NCBI GenBank assembly: GCA_009602735.1
Contig: WELA01013098.1
Location: forward strand, 179,331 to 229,783
Source: Mesotaenium endlicherianum
Lineage: Eukaryota > Streptophyta > Zygnematophyceae > Zygnematales > Mesotaeniaceae
Direction of reading: 5' to 3'
DNA: 50,453 nucleotides
The stretch's first letter is position 1. Each line of letters opens with the position of its first letter. The position numbers and the translations under genes are program-made. Shown here in pieces: positions 10,139 to 20,352 of the stretch. Under the pieces are notes generated by a model. That model searched no databases. It worked only from the letters and a program-made list of their open reading frames with translations, and was not told the origin of the DNA.

Positions 10139-11695
10139 TTTTGCCCCTTTCACTACATGCCCTCTCTGCGAGGGAGATGCCGGCAGGCCTCTGGCTATTT
10201 CTCTAGCAGCCAGCCTGTCTGCCCTGTCTGACTGGGTCTTCGTGCCTGGAGATGGGTTCTGTCCTCTGGCAGTTCCCAGCCAAGTGATATCCTCCTCTTC
10301 AGCGAGTTGCTGCAGGGCCAACCCCGTCTTCTCCCTTACAGGGGATGTGGCAGGTGTCAGGATCACGGCGGGGCTAGTGTCCTCCTCCTCGTCTTCCTCC
10401 TCGTCTTCCTCTGACTCCTCCTCCTCTCCGTCCCCGGGTTCCTCTGAGACTTCTGGAGTCTCTTCTGTCAGCTGCTCCAGTTCTTCCCGAGAAAAAGAAT
10501 ATCCCACTGACCTTCCCCTTTTGGGTGCTGGTGGGGGCTGCTGAGTCCAGACCGCATACAGGTTGTTTTTTCCCTGCTTGCTTGCCCATTTGGCATAAGC
10601 GTGCTTCCCTTTTGAGAATGACTCTCGGGCCCTGCTTCTGTCCCCCTGCATTTCTTGGCTCATGCAGTCTCTGACTCCATCCAATCTTGGGTCCCAAGTC
10701 GCAATGTGAGGGGGCAATACTATGTTCCCCTTTAGGTCTGTCAGGAAATCCTCATCCGTTGCCCTGTCATTTAACTGGTCCCTCATGTTGATGGTCATCC
10801 ACCGCCAATCGGTGGGCTTTTGGAAGAAGGCAGGGTCTGTCCTTTTAAGAGTACAAGGGTTCCAGTGCCCTGCAAAGTCTAGCTGACTGGTTTCCCTGGC
10901 CAAGAATTCCCAGCTCCTTCTCTCCACCTCATTATACATGGCCTTGAACCTGTTATGGGGTGTTGAGTCCTTAAAGCTGTCCGCGTCCATGGGGATCATC
11001 CTGATGACCCTATCTTCCCCCCAGATACCAGGAATTGATACAGCCCCTGCTTCGTTCACCTGGGCCATTGCCTTGGCCTCTCTGACCATATATCCTACCA
11101 TCCTGGCGTAATCATGGTAGAGAAGGAGCCCCGTGCTGACCTCTATATACTTGTCAAAGTTTTCGGATGTCTCCCCTTCCCTCTGGAGGATGTCCTTTTG
11201 GAACTCACTACGACTTCTCTGAGCATACTTGAAGGCCTCCTCCAGTAGATCGAAGCCCTTGCCCAGTACTGTGTAGCTGTAGCTGCTGATTCTCCTCTGC
11301 TCTTCTTCGGCCTGCGATTCACTGCGACTTCTCTGGGCATACTTGAAGGCCTCCTCCAGTAGATTAAAGCCCTTGCCCAGCACTGTGTAGCGGTAGCTGC
11401 TGATTCTCCTCTATTCTTCTTCTTTAGCCTGCTGCTTCCGCTTCTCCTCAGCTTGCCTCTCCTCCTCTGCTTCCTTGGCCTCCTCTGCAGCTTTTCTGTC
11501 CAGTTCTTCCTGCCTCAGTCTGGCCTGTTCCTCCTCCTCCTTCTTCTGTGCCTCTCGCTGTTGTTGGAGTCGTTGTGATTCCCGAGCGGAGATGGAGGAT
11601 GATTCGATGTCTCCACGGAATTGCAAGTATTCTGCATGTGCCTCTTCCGCCCTTCTCTTCCTCTTGAGTTCCGACTGTTGAGTCATCTTGCTCAA
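10097..11695 (-). pseudogene. Unrecognised coiled-coil/acidic protein, element-associated, one nonsense codon
   Basis: Reading from an ATG at about 11686-11695, the first 94 codons are rich in Lys, Glu and Gln (coiled-coil like). They end in a TAG at 11411-11413. The frame then continues open to 10097 (428 codons). The matching codon in the neighbouring duplicated unit is CAG, so the TAG is a simple C-to-T change of Gln. After two tandem copies of a 38-residue unit (LLEEAFKYAQRSRSE in each) comes a region with WRWMTINMRDQL and CDM-free sequence, then a strongly acidic run of Glu and Asp (about 10370-10440). The last residues come from the LTR of the inserted plus-strand element; the native end is probably 4004-4213. 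I know no family for it. Its place beside chromovirus pol and a polypurine-like string suggests a retroelement Gag-like or accessory protein, but no zinc knuckle or capsid motif is seen. Confidence 0.55.
11211..11438 (-). repeat. Two tandem 114-bp units inside the unrecognised ORF
   Basis: CGACTTCTCT recurs at 11211 and 11325, giving a period of 114 bases (38 codons), so the duplication keeps frame. The units differ at only a few bases. One of those differences is the TAG/CAG change that breaks the ORF. Confidence 0.85.
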
Positions 11696-11970
11696 TCATA
11701 ATCACAATGCAGTTAGTGAAGTCATGATATTTTGCCGCTACTGAGTGCCCTTGATGAAGAGGAACGCGATTGGGAGAGTTCCTAGTGTGAAATACCTGGT
11801 GTGAATGAATATAAGGGAAAATTGAGTTAGAGAGAAAGTGAGTGTGAGCGCAGGTTGAGTGTGTTATATGGTTATCAGAGATCTTCCGGTTGATCCCGAG
11901 ACAGTATACCACTCCCTCCAACTTAATTTAAAAGGTGGGCTGCCTGTCACAATTGTCACTAATTGTCACA
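11696..11970 (-). other. Leader and putative LTR-start region between pol and the unrecognised ORF
   Basis: On the minus strand, the purine string GTTGGAGGGGGA (11971-11982) is followed at once by TGTGACAATTAG, which looks like a polypurine tract and LTR start for the pol relic upstream. A second purine string (GTTGGAGGGAG, about 11912-11922) follows. The remaining 200 bases up to the ATG of the unrecognised ORF look like an untranslated leader. No second copy of the TGTGACAATTAG sequence was found in the window, so this LTR call is tentative. Confidence 0.35.
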
Positions 11971-12034
11971 TCCCCCTCCAACTTATATGGAGACAGGACC
12001 TCCAGTCACCTTCCCATCTCTACTGAAGGGACAG

Positions 12035-14587
12035 TTAGGGCGGTGCCCCAGCCGCCCAAAGGTGGAACCGTTTCAACGCCCCTTTGGCATTGGTCAGCTG
12101 GTCTTTAAACTCCCAAGTGTTCCCAGAGGCATCGTAACCCTTCCATCGGATGAGGTACTTCATGACATATTTAGACGATCGACGGACCGAGCGAGCGTCT
12201 AAAATCTCGTCGACCTCATATTCCTCAGGGTCGCCGTCCCGGACAGCGGGAACCAGTCCCGGTTGGATAGGTAACCGACCTGTGAACAGTGTATCACCTT
12301 TGATGTATGGTTCCAGGAAGGAGACATTAAAGACCAGGTGACCCTTGTAGTCCGCTGACATGTTCAGTTTGTAAGCATTCTGACCGACACGACGCACTAC
12401 CGAATAGGGACCGACCCAGACAGGGCCAAGCTTTTTCTTGACCACACCAGGGAGGTACAGGTGCTGAGAATGCATTTTGACTAAATCGCCCTTAGAGAAT
12501 GTCAGCTCCCGACGGTGTTGATTAGCGTATTTTTGTTGGTTTTCTTGGGCTTTGTGCAGGTTTTGTTGGACTTTTGACAGGGTGTCAGCAAACTCCTGAG
12601 TTAACTGGAGGGAGACCCGATTGTCAATCCCATCAGGGTGAGTTAAAGACTCCCCCAATACATCTAAAGGAGACTTAGGGACTCTACCAAGGCCGAGTTC
12701 AAAAGGAGTCTTGCCCGTTGACGCGTGCACCGCACTGTTGACCGCAAACTGAATTTGAGGCAACAGGTCATCCCAATTATCTTGTTGCTGAGCAGCTGTG
12801 TGACTCCCATTAACCCCATTAAAGCTCTCCAGAACTTAGAGGTAAATTTTGAGTCTCGGTCTGAGATGATATTAGAGGGTAGCCCATGGTGGCANGTGGC
12901 ATACTACATGGTTGTAGAACTGTCTCGCTGTTTCGAGTGCAGGTACTTTGACAGGTGTGGGGATGAAAATGACCATTTTTGTCAGTTTATCCACGACTAC
13001 CAGTATCAAATCATGCCCATTAGCAGTTCGTGGCAGTGTGACCACCCAGTCCATGGATATAGTTTCCCAGCGTCCCGCTGGGATGGGCAGCGGTTGCAAG
13101 AGACCTCCCGGTGGTGTGTGCCTAGACTTATTTCTTTGACACTATTCACAGGACTTCATATATTTCAAGACCTACCGGGGCAATCCCTCCCAATGATAAT
13201 GTTTTGCCAGTTTGCCAACAGTTTTGGCCTGTCCCAAATGCCCACCCAGTAATTTGTCATGTGCTTGACTCAAAAAAGGGGACCTTATTTCCAAGTTATT
13301 AGGAATGACCAGCTTCAGCCTACCTGAAGTGGTTTCAGTCACCCAGACCCCTCTCTTAAGTTTATACCCGAGTGCAGTAGCACGACACACACCAATAGTG
13401 GGGCTGGGCTCAAATGTTGGGTCAGAAAGGTAGGCTTTCCTAAGTTGTTCAAGGAAGGACATTCTCACCTTTAGTGAAGTGAGTGCACACAAGACTTTAT
13501 CTACAGCATGCTGACTAAAGTTCCTTTCTTGCAAGTCAGGTCCTCTAGAGAATGCGTCAGCAGGATTCAACTTCTCCGGTTTGTAGTCGATCTGGACTTG
13601 GAACTGCCTCAACATCTGGCTCCAGCGGTTCTCCCTCCTCAACAGCTTGGACTTCTTCTAAAAGTGGGTCAGAGCTACATGATCTGTAATCACCTTAAAG
13701 GCTTTACCATGTAAGTATGCTCTCCACTGTTTGAGCACATGAATGATAGCTAGCAGCTCTTTATCATGCATTGAGTAATTAGACTCGTACAACACAGGGT
13801 GCCACTCCTGCCTTACCTTACCATCCTTTGTGGTTTTGTCTGCAAGCTTTTTCTCCACCACTTCTTCAGGTTGAAGAGGTACCTCTCTTAGCAGCAGACA
13901 GGACATTCTGTCTTCCTTCTGGTTCCAGCTTTTGACGAACTCCATTGCATTCAGCAACTTGCATCCTTTTGGAAGCCTCTTCTTTTCCTTCATTTGCCAT
14001 CCACACAGGACAAGAGGAAGAGCACTGGTGGGTGCCAAGTCAGTCTGCCCATCACTGGCTCCTCTCACTTTAACTGTACCTCTGCTCCAACACACTTCAG
14101 CTTGATGTCTATTAAGCCAGGACCTGCCTAGCACGAGATCATAAAAGCCAGTGTTGAGTACCTCAAATGTAAGCGTTTCAGTTAGAACTGCAATGCCAGA
14201 ACCTAACTGGACCTCAATAGGCTTGGTTATAACTCCTCCCGGGATACTTGAGGCATCTCCAAGGAATATTTTTCTATTCCCTTGGGTGACAGTAGGCAGC
14301 CTTAGCCGCTTAACTAAGTCCTTGTGGATAAAAGTATGTGACGCCCCTCCGTCAACAAATGCCCTCACCTTCCTACCTGCAATCATGCAATGCAGTAGGA
14401 TAGGGGGGACTGTCTTTTCCTGACTTTCGCATTGTTCTCCTGACGTAGCAAAGAAATGTTGGACATCAGGTGGAACAAGAGCATCTAGAGTGTGCACTCT
14501 CTGGGTTGGTCTTTTCTGTCGACCTTTGGGAGGTGCTTGTCTGGACACTGCTCTCTGACGTAACCTGGCTGCTGGCAATGGAAGCAA
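12035..14587 (-). pseudogene. pol relic of the outer minus-strand chromovirus (RT deleted)
   Basis: Reading down the minus strand: an aspartic protease (FVDGGASHTF, near 14350) and its downstream strand (DLVLGRSWLN), then a direct jump near 13825 to RNase H (HDKELLAIIHVLKQW, TDHVALTH), with the reverse transcriptase missing. The integrase zinc domain and core start follow (SCE stop CQRN; MDWVVTLPRTANGHD near 13030). The core is cut again near 12800 so that the third catalytic acidic residue is absent. The C-terminal SH3-like part and a chromodomain (YLIRWKGYDASGNTWEF, near 12100-12150) are well preserved. Stops include TAG at 13658-13660. One base is undetermined at 12895. The element could only have moved using proteins from a relative. 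Confidence 0.85.
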
Positions 14588-14679
14588 ATCGATTTTGCTG
14601 AGGCTGGTCTCGGCTTAGTCCTACCACCACCTCTACCGTAGCCGCCTCGAGAGAAACACCCTCTACCTCTAGACTGCAT
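14485..14679 (-). pseudogene. gag remnant with altered zinc knuckle
   Basis: This 64-codon frame has an Arg/Gly-rich start and one zinc-knuckle-like motif, CFHCQQPGYVREQC. The usual pattern is C-x2-C-x4-H-x4-C; here the His position is Tyr, a change one C-to-T step away. The ATG lies only about 30 bases after the primer-binding site, so the whole capsid part of gag is missing. Confidence 0.65.
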
Positions 14680-14707
14680 TAAGGTTACAAAAAAGACTGT
14701 GATAACT

Positions 14708-14719
14708 GCTCCGATACCA
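14708..14719 (-). other. tRNA primer-binding site of the minus-strand element
   Basis: On the minus strand the sequence is TGGTATCGGAGC. It differs by one base from TGGTATCAGAGC, the complement of the 3' end of initiator methionine tRNA used by many plant LTR retroelements. It sits directly after the CAATTCA end of the 126-bp terminal repeat, as expected. Confidence 0.75.
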
Positions 14720-14720
14720 C

Positions 14721-14846
14721 TGAATTGAATCGACTTACCAAATAGGCGATTAACAATTAATGAAGATCTTTATATCAGCATGTAATCTTTATGATATTTT
14801 CCGTTAACTGCTTAGACGACAAAAGGACAACACACTAGCAGTGAAC
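14721..14846 (-). repeat. Short terminal repeat (126 bp) of the outer minus-strand element, 5' LTR
   Basis: This is the partner of 3129-3250, followed on the minus strand by the primer-binding site. At about 126 bp it is very short for a gypsy LTR, in the size range of terminal-repeat retrotransposons in miniature. The two copies differ by several point changes and a 4-5 base indel near the TGAATTGA end. Confidence 0.65.
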
Positions 14847-15102
14847 ACCCTTCTTGCGAACGTTAGCCCACACACACCAGGACAGGAGGGCCTTTTCTGG
14901 TTCCGGATGTAAGCGGTGACCGACAAAAGCGCGAGGCTGTCACATATGCACCCGCCGACATTTGTGATGTCAGCGATCAGCCGCGGAACTGGGCGGGCAA
15001 CTTTTGCGGATCGGCAGTAAACGTCTCAAGGACGTCGCTAACCATCACATTGCCAACCATCGCCAACAATTACGAAGATGGTGACAGGTGGTGGAAATAG
15101 AA
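14847..15102. other. Spacer without recognisable features
   Basis: This is GC-balanced sequence with no open frame of note and no match to the repeats described elsewhere in the window. Confidence 0.4.
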
Positions 15103-16550
15103 CCCCTTCGCGGCCCCTTTACCGGCTATCATGAGAGCCATCGATTGTGATGATTTACACAGATATACAAGAGATCGTTTAACGAATCGGAGATTTCAAG
15201 ATGCTAGAATCCCTATACAGAGATGGTAGCGACTAGTGAACTCAGCATCGTCCTGGGCGTTTGTTGGCAAAAGCCATCACACCGGGAAGACAAAATAACA
15301 TATTTTACGCTCGATGCGATGATCATATAGAGTCTCTTCATTCACCTACTAGAATCGAACAGTGTCACACGAAAAAGGATCAGAGCATAATTTGCGGTAT
15401 AGGGATGAATCAGAAGAAGGTATAAATCCTTTGGCCCAAGCTGACGACCATGCCTGATTCGCAATTAAGTTAAGGGTAATCTTGAGTAATAACAAAGGCT
15501 TGTCTATGTAAAACCCTCATCAGAGTACAGGCCCCACGTCCACCCAACCAAAAACTGTTGATAGTTTGAGTTCGATAAAATTGAAGGCCTTTGATGGCCA
15601 TCATGAAGAAATACGTAAGTTTTAACACCTAGAACAAAAATAACATTTCGACGTAAAAGACTTCCTAACAGGCTGACAACGTTGTTACTCCGACTAGTTT
15701 GATAATTCCAGCTACTTTTGGTGCAGGAGTCGTGACATTCGGCAAACAATGACCAGAATCTCTCGCTGAACTTCATTCTAGAACCATACAGCTAATGTAC
15801 AGGAATCTTTGTTCTACAGGGGCGCAGTTGAAAAACAAGAACCCCAACGCAAATCGCAGAATCCTGCATGAAAAACATCGTATCGATATCTTTCCTGTAC
15901 CCGAGCAAGCTCGATAATTCTGTTGCATTTAAGAAAGTTAGTAAGGAAACTGCATAGCGGAGCCAAAGTGGCTCAAATAACCTTTCAAAGGACAATCGAT
16001 CAGATTTCAATATTCGCTTGGGCGTCAGACTAAATCGTGTTCAAAAATCAGCTTTTCGTGAAGAAGACTGGTGCTCAGATTCCTCCTCTGATTCTGTTCT
16101 TGCAAAAGTGATTGAAGAGGTCTTAATGCCATTACGGGTTGACTTCGAAGCAAACAGGTGAAGGTGCCCAGCTTGGGTCGTCTGGAGCCAGGGAATTCTA
16201 AGAGACAAACAGCAGCACTCAGCTGTTCAACACGAAAGGCGCTTAAGGTATCCTCACGCCCCAAACTTTTTTTTAGGACTTTTCTGGAGTACATGTTGCA
16301 TCTACGCGTGACCCTGCCACCCTGGATAAGCGGTGGTACGACACGCTTTGTCATCTTTACCACGTCTTTGAAATAATTCAGCATTTAGATAATTGTGGCG
16401 AAGATTATCGCCTTCACGCGCTTACTTTGTGGTTCTTTCCTGTGCAAAATTTTGCATGTATGCAATCAATATCTTAAATATAGTGGTGCAATTATCTACG
16501 GTACTTTACACAAGGGGCTCAGGCAATGAATTCGTCTCTTGTGTATATAT
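15103..16550 (+). mobile_element. Degenerate repeat element R1, copy B
   Basis: This is the second, direct copy of 665-2296, lacking about 167 internal bases at 15849. The plus-strand islands corresponding to copy A are at 15850-16161 (with the same TAG, at 15955) and 16277-16474 (66 codons). No length change occurs within either island, although single-base indels do occur elsewhere, for example in the T run at 16267-16274 and a base lost near 15730. The minus strand also has a 119-codon frame (16025-16384). Homology ends near 16550, where sequence after TCTCTTGTGTATAT diverges. The protein is unrecognised. Confidence 0.6.
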
Positions 16551-17389
16551 TAATGTATGTGGGAGGGGCAAATAAGATTCCTGCGATTCCCAAGATGATG
16601 TTTCCAACAAATCTTGGCTATTGGTAGCAAGCCCCTTTCTAAGAATTATACGCAATTTAGTACCTCCACGTCTAAAATGTGAGCGCATACGTAGAGCAAT
16701 CAGGCAATTTCAACAGTCAAGTTGAAAAATCTTTTTGCACTCGAATTTTGACATGCATAACCTCTCTCCTCAATGCCCACCGTATCATCGCCACATCAGC
16801 TCATTCTGAATGTCATGATAATTTCTTTAAGGATTGTTATGTGAAACATATCACCAGACAGACCGTCTGCCCGACCGCCATTAGCTGACGTGTTGTCAGG
16901 CTGACAGGGGGACTCCATACTGCTACTGTGTATCTCCCCGTCGCCAAATCCTTCAAGAAGGCTGATCACTGGAGCTTTTGCTCTGACGCCCTCACCCAAT
17001 CCCCTTCCGGGTTTCTCTTTCTGTCTTTCTCACATGACTGCCCTTTCAAGCCAGCTACATTTCCTTCTCCTTTCGAGCACTCCCAATCACGGCGGTAGTC
17101 GCTAGATGGTAGTCGCCATCTGTAGGTCTAAATCACGACGCTGGGTCTTATTGCTACTCTCAACCTGACATGCAGCGTCGGTCCCACCGTACATCCGGCC
17201 TCATTAATCAGTCCTACTGGCACCTACCTACGGGCCAACTGTCTACGCTGCTCGACCCCACCTGCGATTGTCGATACCTTACATGGTCGCTTCCCTCAGT
17301 AACCGGAGAGGAGAAATTTAGCAGAGCGAAAAGACAACCAAGACAAAGGAAATATAAAACGTGCTAAATAGCAAGGTAATGGGATATGC
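16551..17389. other. Intergenic sequence without recognisable features
   Basis: Only short frames are present and none resembles a known domain on either strand. No repeat shared with the rest of the window was noticed. Confidence 0.4.
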
Positions 17390-17399
17390 AGCTAGGAAA

Positions 17400-17695
17400 G
17401 AACTTAATATAGTAGCCATGCTCCTTCAGCCTCGCCTTGCCTGGCGTTACTATCTTCTCATAGTTAAACATCACTAAGTCTCTCATGTCAAAGAAGACTT
17501 CCCTATGTGTCCAATTCGCGTACTTGGCCTGTTCTGCCTGAGCCAGGTAGATACACTCCTTAGCCTTCTTCCATATCTGCTGATGCGTGAAAAGAGTCCC
17601 AGCTACACCGCTTCCCTTCATGCTAGTGCTGGGGGGTGAGACGGCTTGTTTCCCATAAGCCATCTCAAACTGTGTCCCCCTCGAAGGCTTATGGA
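17400..17695 (-). pseudogene. Fragment of a gypsy integrase C-terminal region
   Basis: The minus-strand frame reads TQFEMAYGKQ at its start, then a helical stretch with AKECIYLAQAEQAKYAN followed by REVFFDMRDLVMF. The same order occurs in the plus-strand element at 8750-9000 (SPFVMVYGRE, then KAQEEQVKHANKHRRE and FHVGDKVLL), so this is the integrase tail of another gypsy element. Sequence on both sides is not element-like, so only a roughly 300-bp scrap remains. Confidence 0.75.
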
Positions 17696-17964
17696 TTCTT
17701 GTTGTGAGCGAACTCTCGGCAAATGCTCGTCATACCCCACGCCGTCAGCCATGCAGGAGAATTGCAACTAGGCTGAGCAAGAGGGGACAGGGGACAGCGC
17801 GCACACGTCTCGTAAGTGGTGGAATCAGATATAGGGGGAGGGGTGGAGGAGCAGCTGGCCAGCCGCATTGTAGTTGGGAGTGGTGGTGGGCGAGACAAGG
17901 ATTTGGGAAGGAAACAAGCTGCACGCTCTGCTCATGAAAGTGGACTGAACAGGTAGGAGCAGAC

Positions 17965-18300
17965 ACCCAAGCATGCAAACACATGCACACGCACGCACAC
18001 AACCGCGCAGACATATGCATGCACACATGCACTTACATGCGGATGCCCACATCACACACACACACACACACACACACATGCACATACGTGCTCGCCTGCG
18101 CGCGCGCACACACACACACATATGCCCACCCATCCTTGGGTGCACATACCCACATACACATCCGCAATCAGACACACACAGACACACACAATTTCAAGTG
18201 CACGCGTGCACGCGTACGCACACGTGTGTCCACATGAATAAAGACACATAAGTCACACTAACGTACGCATGCACGCATGGACACGTGCACATGAATTCGC
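17965..18300. repeat. CA-rich simple-sequence region with a (CA)13 core
   Basis: This is an imperfect alternating purine-pyrimidine region (CA, CG and TG steps). The longest pure run is CA x 13 at 18053-18078. It sits just upstream of R2 copy A, and a comparable CA-rich tract (19890-20010) precedes R2 copy B, so the microsatellites are probably part of the duplicated block. Confidence 0.8.
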
Positions 18301-18339
18301 GTATATACGCAGAGAGACACACCCTTCCAAGTGGATGGC

Positions 18340-18740
18340 GAGCCAGCTGCGTGCGTCCAGTTGTTGCCCCGGTCCAAGATGGGTTGCGCTATTCGAACAA
18401 TCGAGGGCAGGTACGCGTGCGCTGCCCGGGCAGCTCTACCCTACTCTACCCTACCGCCGGCAAGAGCTAAGCAATCAAATGCAGTAGCAGTGGCCTACCA
18501 GCAGCGAGACTGCATGCGGGGGGCAGCCTACGGTGCCTAGAGGCTGGCGAGGACAATCCTACACGCCGGTTCATTGTGTGGGGGCCCCCTCTGTATGTGA
18601 GAGACCGCGTGCTACTAGCGAAACTCAGCAACCACCACCGCAGCCGAGGCAACCATTGGATGGACGCAACTGCTCCGGTCATCAGGGTCCGTGCAGCTCT
18701 CTCACGGCCGTGTACATGCCAAGCCTCTGCTATCTACACT
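18340..18740 (+). repeat. Duplicated non-coding block R2, copy A
   Basis: This block aligns with 20056-20352. Shared strings include AAGATGGGT with GCGCTAT, ATTGAGGGCAGGTACG-like sequence, TACCCTACTCTAC, CACCACCGCAGCC and CCTCTGCTA, in the same order. Divergence is considerable, with several indels. Both are preceded by CA-rich tracts and, before those, by CCGTCAGCCATGCAGG (17742 and 19837). No frame is conserved between them, so it is not coding. Confidence 0.7.
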
Positions 18741-20055
18741 AAAGAGTTGCATCAGACACATGTCCAAGAAATGCACCTTACGTGTACACAAGATAAAAAA
18801 GCACAAAACAATGGAATGTGAGTCATGCAATAGTATGGAACAGAGTCTTGTTCTCACAAGTCAGAAAGGAACGGAGACTCACCTTCGTCTCGGTGCCGAG
18901 ACGCATCCACACGCTGCCGCCTCCTGGCTGCGTCGCGCTTGACGCTCCGTCCGTGCAGTGTGCCCTCTGCAGGCGGTAGCCTGCGTATATGGTCTCCCTC
19001 TGCGAAAGGGGATTCTCCACCTGCTCTCAAGCAGTCCACCGGCAGCGGCTGCTGCTGCTCCTCCGCTCGCCTTGAGCCGCGCACCCTGCCTGTCTCCGCT
19101 TTCTCTGCCCCTCCTTTCAAAACTGTGTAGCAGATGCGTTTCCATTGACACCCCCTCCCTCGCTCTTCGCCTTCGGCTTCTCCATTTGCCGCTCTCCCTC
19201 CTCCCTCAGCGACAACTGGCCATCGGCTCAATCCTCGACAAGCTTTCTCGCGCATGCATGTTGCTGCTGTTCTTGCCAGATAAACGAGGCCGCTGCCCCT
19301 GGGCGTGGGACGAGCGTGCGCCTCACGCACAGGCACACTCACACGTGCATCACTGACAATGACAGTGAGACGCACTCCATCCTGCAAGTGGCCAGGGGGC
19401 GGCACTGCACCGCTGCCAGAGCGGGCTCTTCAATGAAGCTGGTGCCCCTTCTCCTGCTCCTACTCCTGCTCCCGCAACTCCTCCCTTGTGCTGCTCCTGT
19501 GTCCTCTTCTGGGGGGTGCTCTCTCAGCAGTGCCATGGCTAGGAGGGCCGCCATCCAAGGAAGGGCACATGGCCGCCAGCTGCCTGCATCGTCGCCGTCG
19601 TCTTGGAGCTCATCATCGCCTTTGCAAATATCGTTGTCGTCTTCTCTGTCTTTGCCGTTTTCTCCTTCGTCTTCGTGGTCTTGTTCGTCTTTGCCGCCTC
19701 CTTTTCGTCTCTGCTGTAACCTGTATCCCGCGCCGGGAAGACTCCTGCACCCAATCCAGCTGCCCCTGCAACAAGGATGAATAAAAGGGTGGACTTGTCC
19801 TCCCAGACCTTGTGATTATGCACATTTCAGGGCAGCCGTCAGCCATGCAGGTGGGTGCGGGTCCGGTGCGCAAGAGGGGCCAGCGCGTGCACAAAACACA
19901 AGCACCCACACACACACGGACACGCGCGCTTGCACACACAAGCGTAAGAATGCATGCACAAGCACACATACAGAGACACACAAGCGCGCACACACACACA
20001 CCATTCCCAGAAGGAGGAGAAAAGGCCCCGATGACCAGCCAGCCATATTCGTCCA
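18741..20055. other. GC-rich stretch without a supported gene
   Basis: Several medium frames exist but they are rich in Leu, Ser and Cys because of CTC/CTG/TCC runs, and none resembles a known protein. A frame from 19433 begins with a leucine-rich stretch that imitates a signal peptide; see rejected items. Confidence 0.4.
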
Positions 20056-20352
20056 GAGGTTGCCTCAAGCAAAGATGGGTAGCGCTATCCGATTGATTGA
20101 GGGCAGGTACGTGCTGCCTGGACAGGCTTACCCTACTCTACTCTACAGTCGGCGACGACAGCTACAATACCGGAATGCAATAGTAGCAGCCTATCCCCCC
20201 TCTGAGTGCTTGAAAGCGAGAGAACGGGTCCGACCGGCGGAGCTAAGCAATCACCACCGCAGCCCGTGGCAACCACTGGATGCATGCTGCTGGTCTGGAT
20301 TTTCGTGTCCACGCACCGCCCTCGTTGTCATGCCCATGCCATGTCTCTGCTA
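20056..20352 (+). repeat. Duplicated non-coding block R2, copy B
   Basis: This is the partner of 18340-18740, in the same orientation and with the same order of shared strings. It is shorter because several internal segments are missing. The distance between the copies is about 1.7 kb. Confidence 0.7.

Noticed and set aside
10242..10544. Plus-strand Ser-rich frame
   Set aside because: It is the antisense of the Glu/Asp-rich tail of the minus-strand ORF, whose frame is far longer and more protein-like.
17973..18251. Frames rich in His/Thr or Val/Cys over the CA repeat
   Set aside because: They are translations of alternating dinucleotide repeat and occur in several frames on both strands at once.
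19433..19780. Possible secreted protein starting with a Leu-rich signal-peptide-like segment
   Set aside because: The hydrophobic start comes from a CTCCTGCTC-type simple repeat, and the rest is Ser/Leu-rich low complexity. No splice structure, homology or conserved frame supports it.
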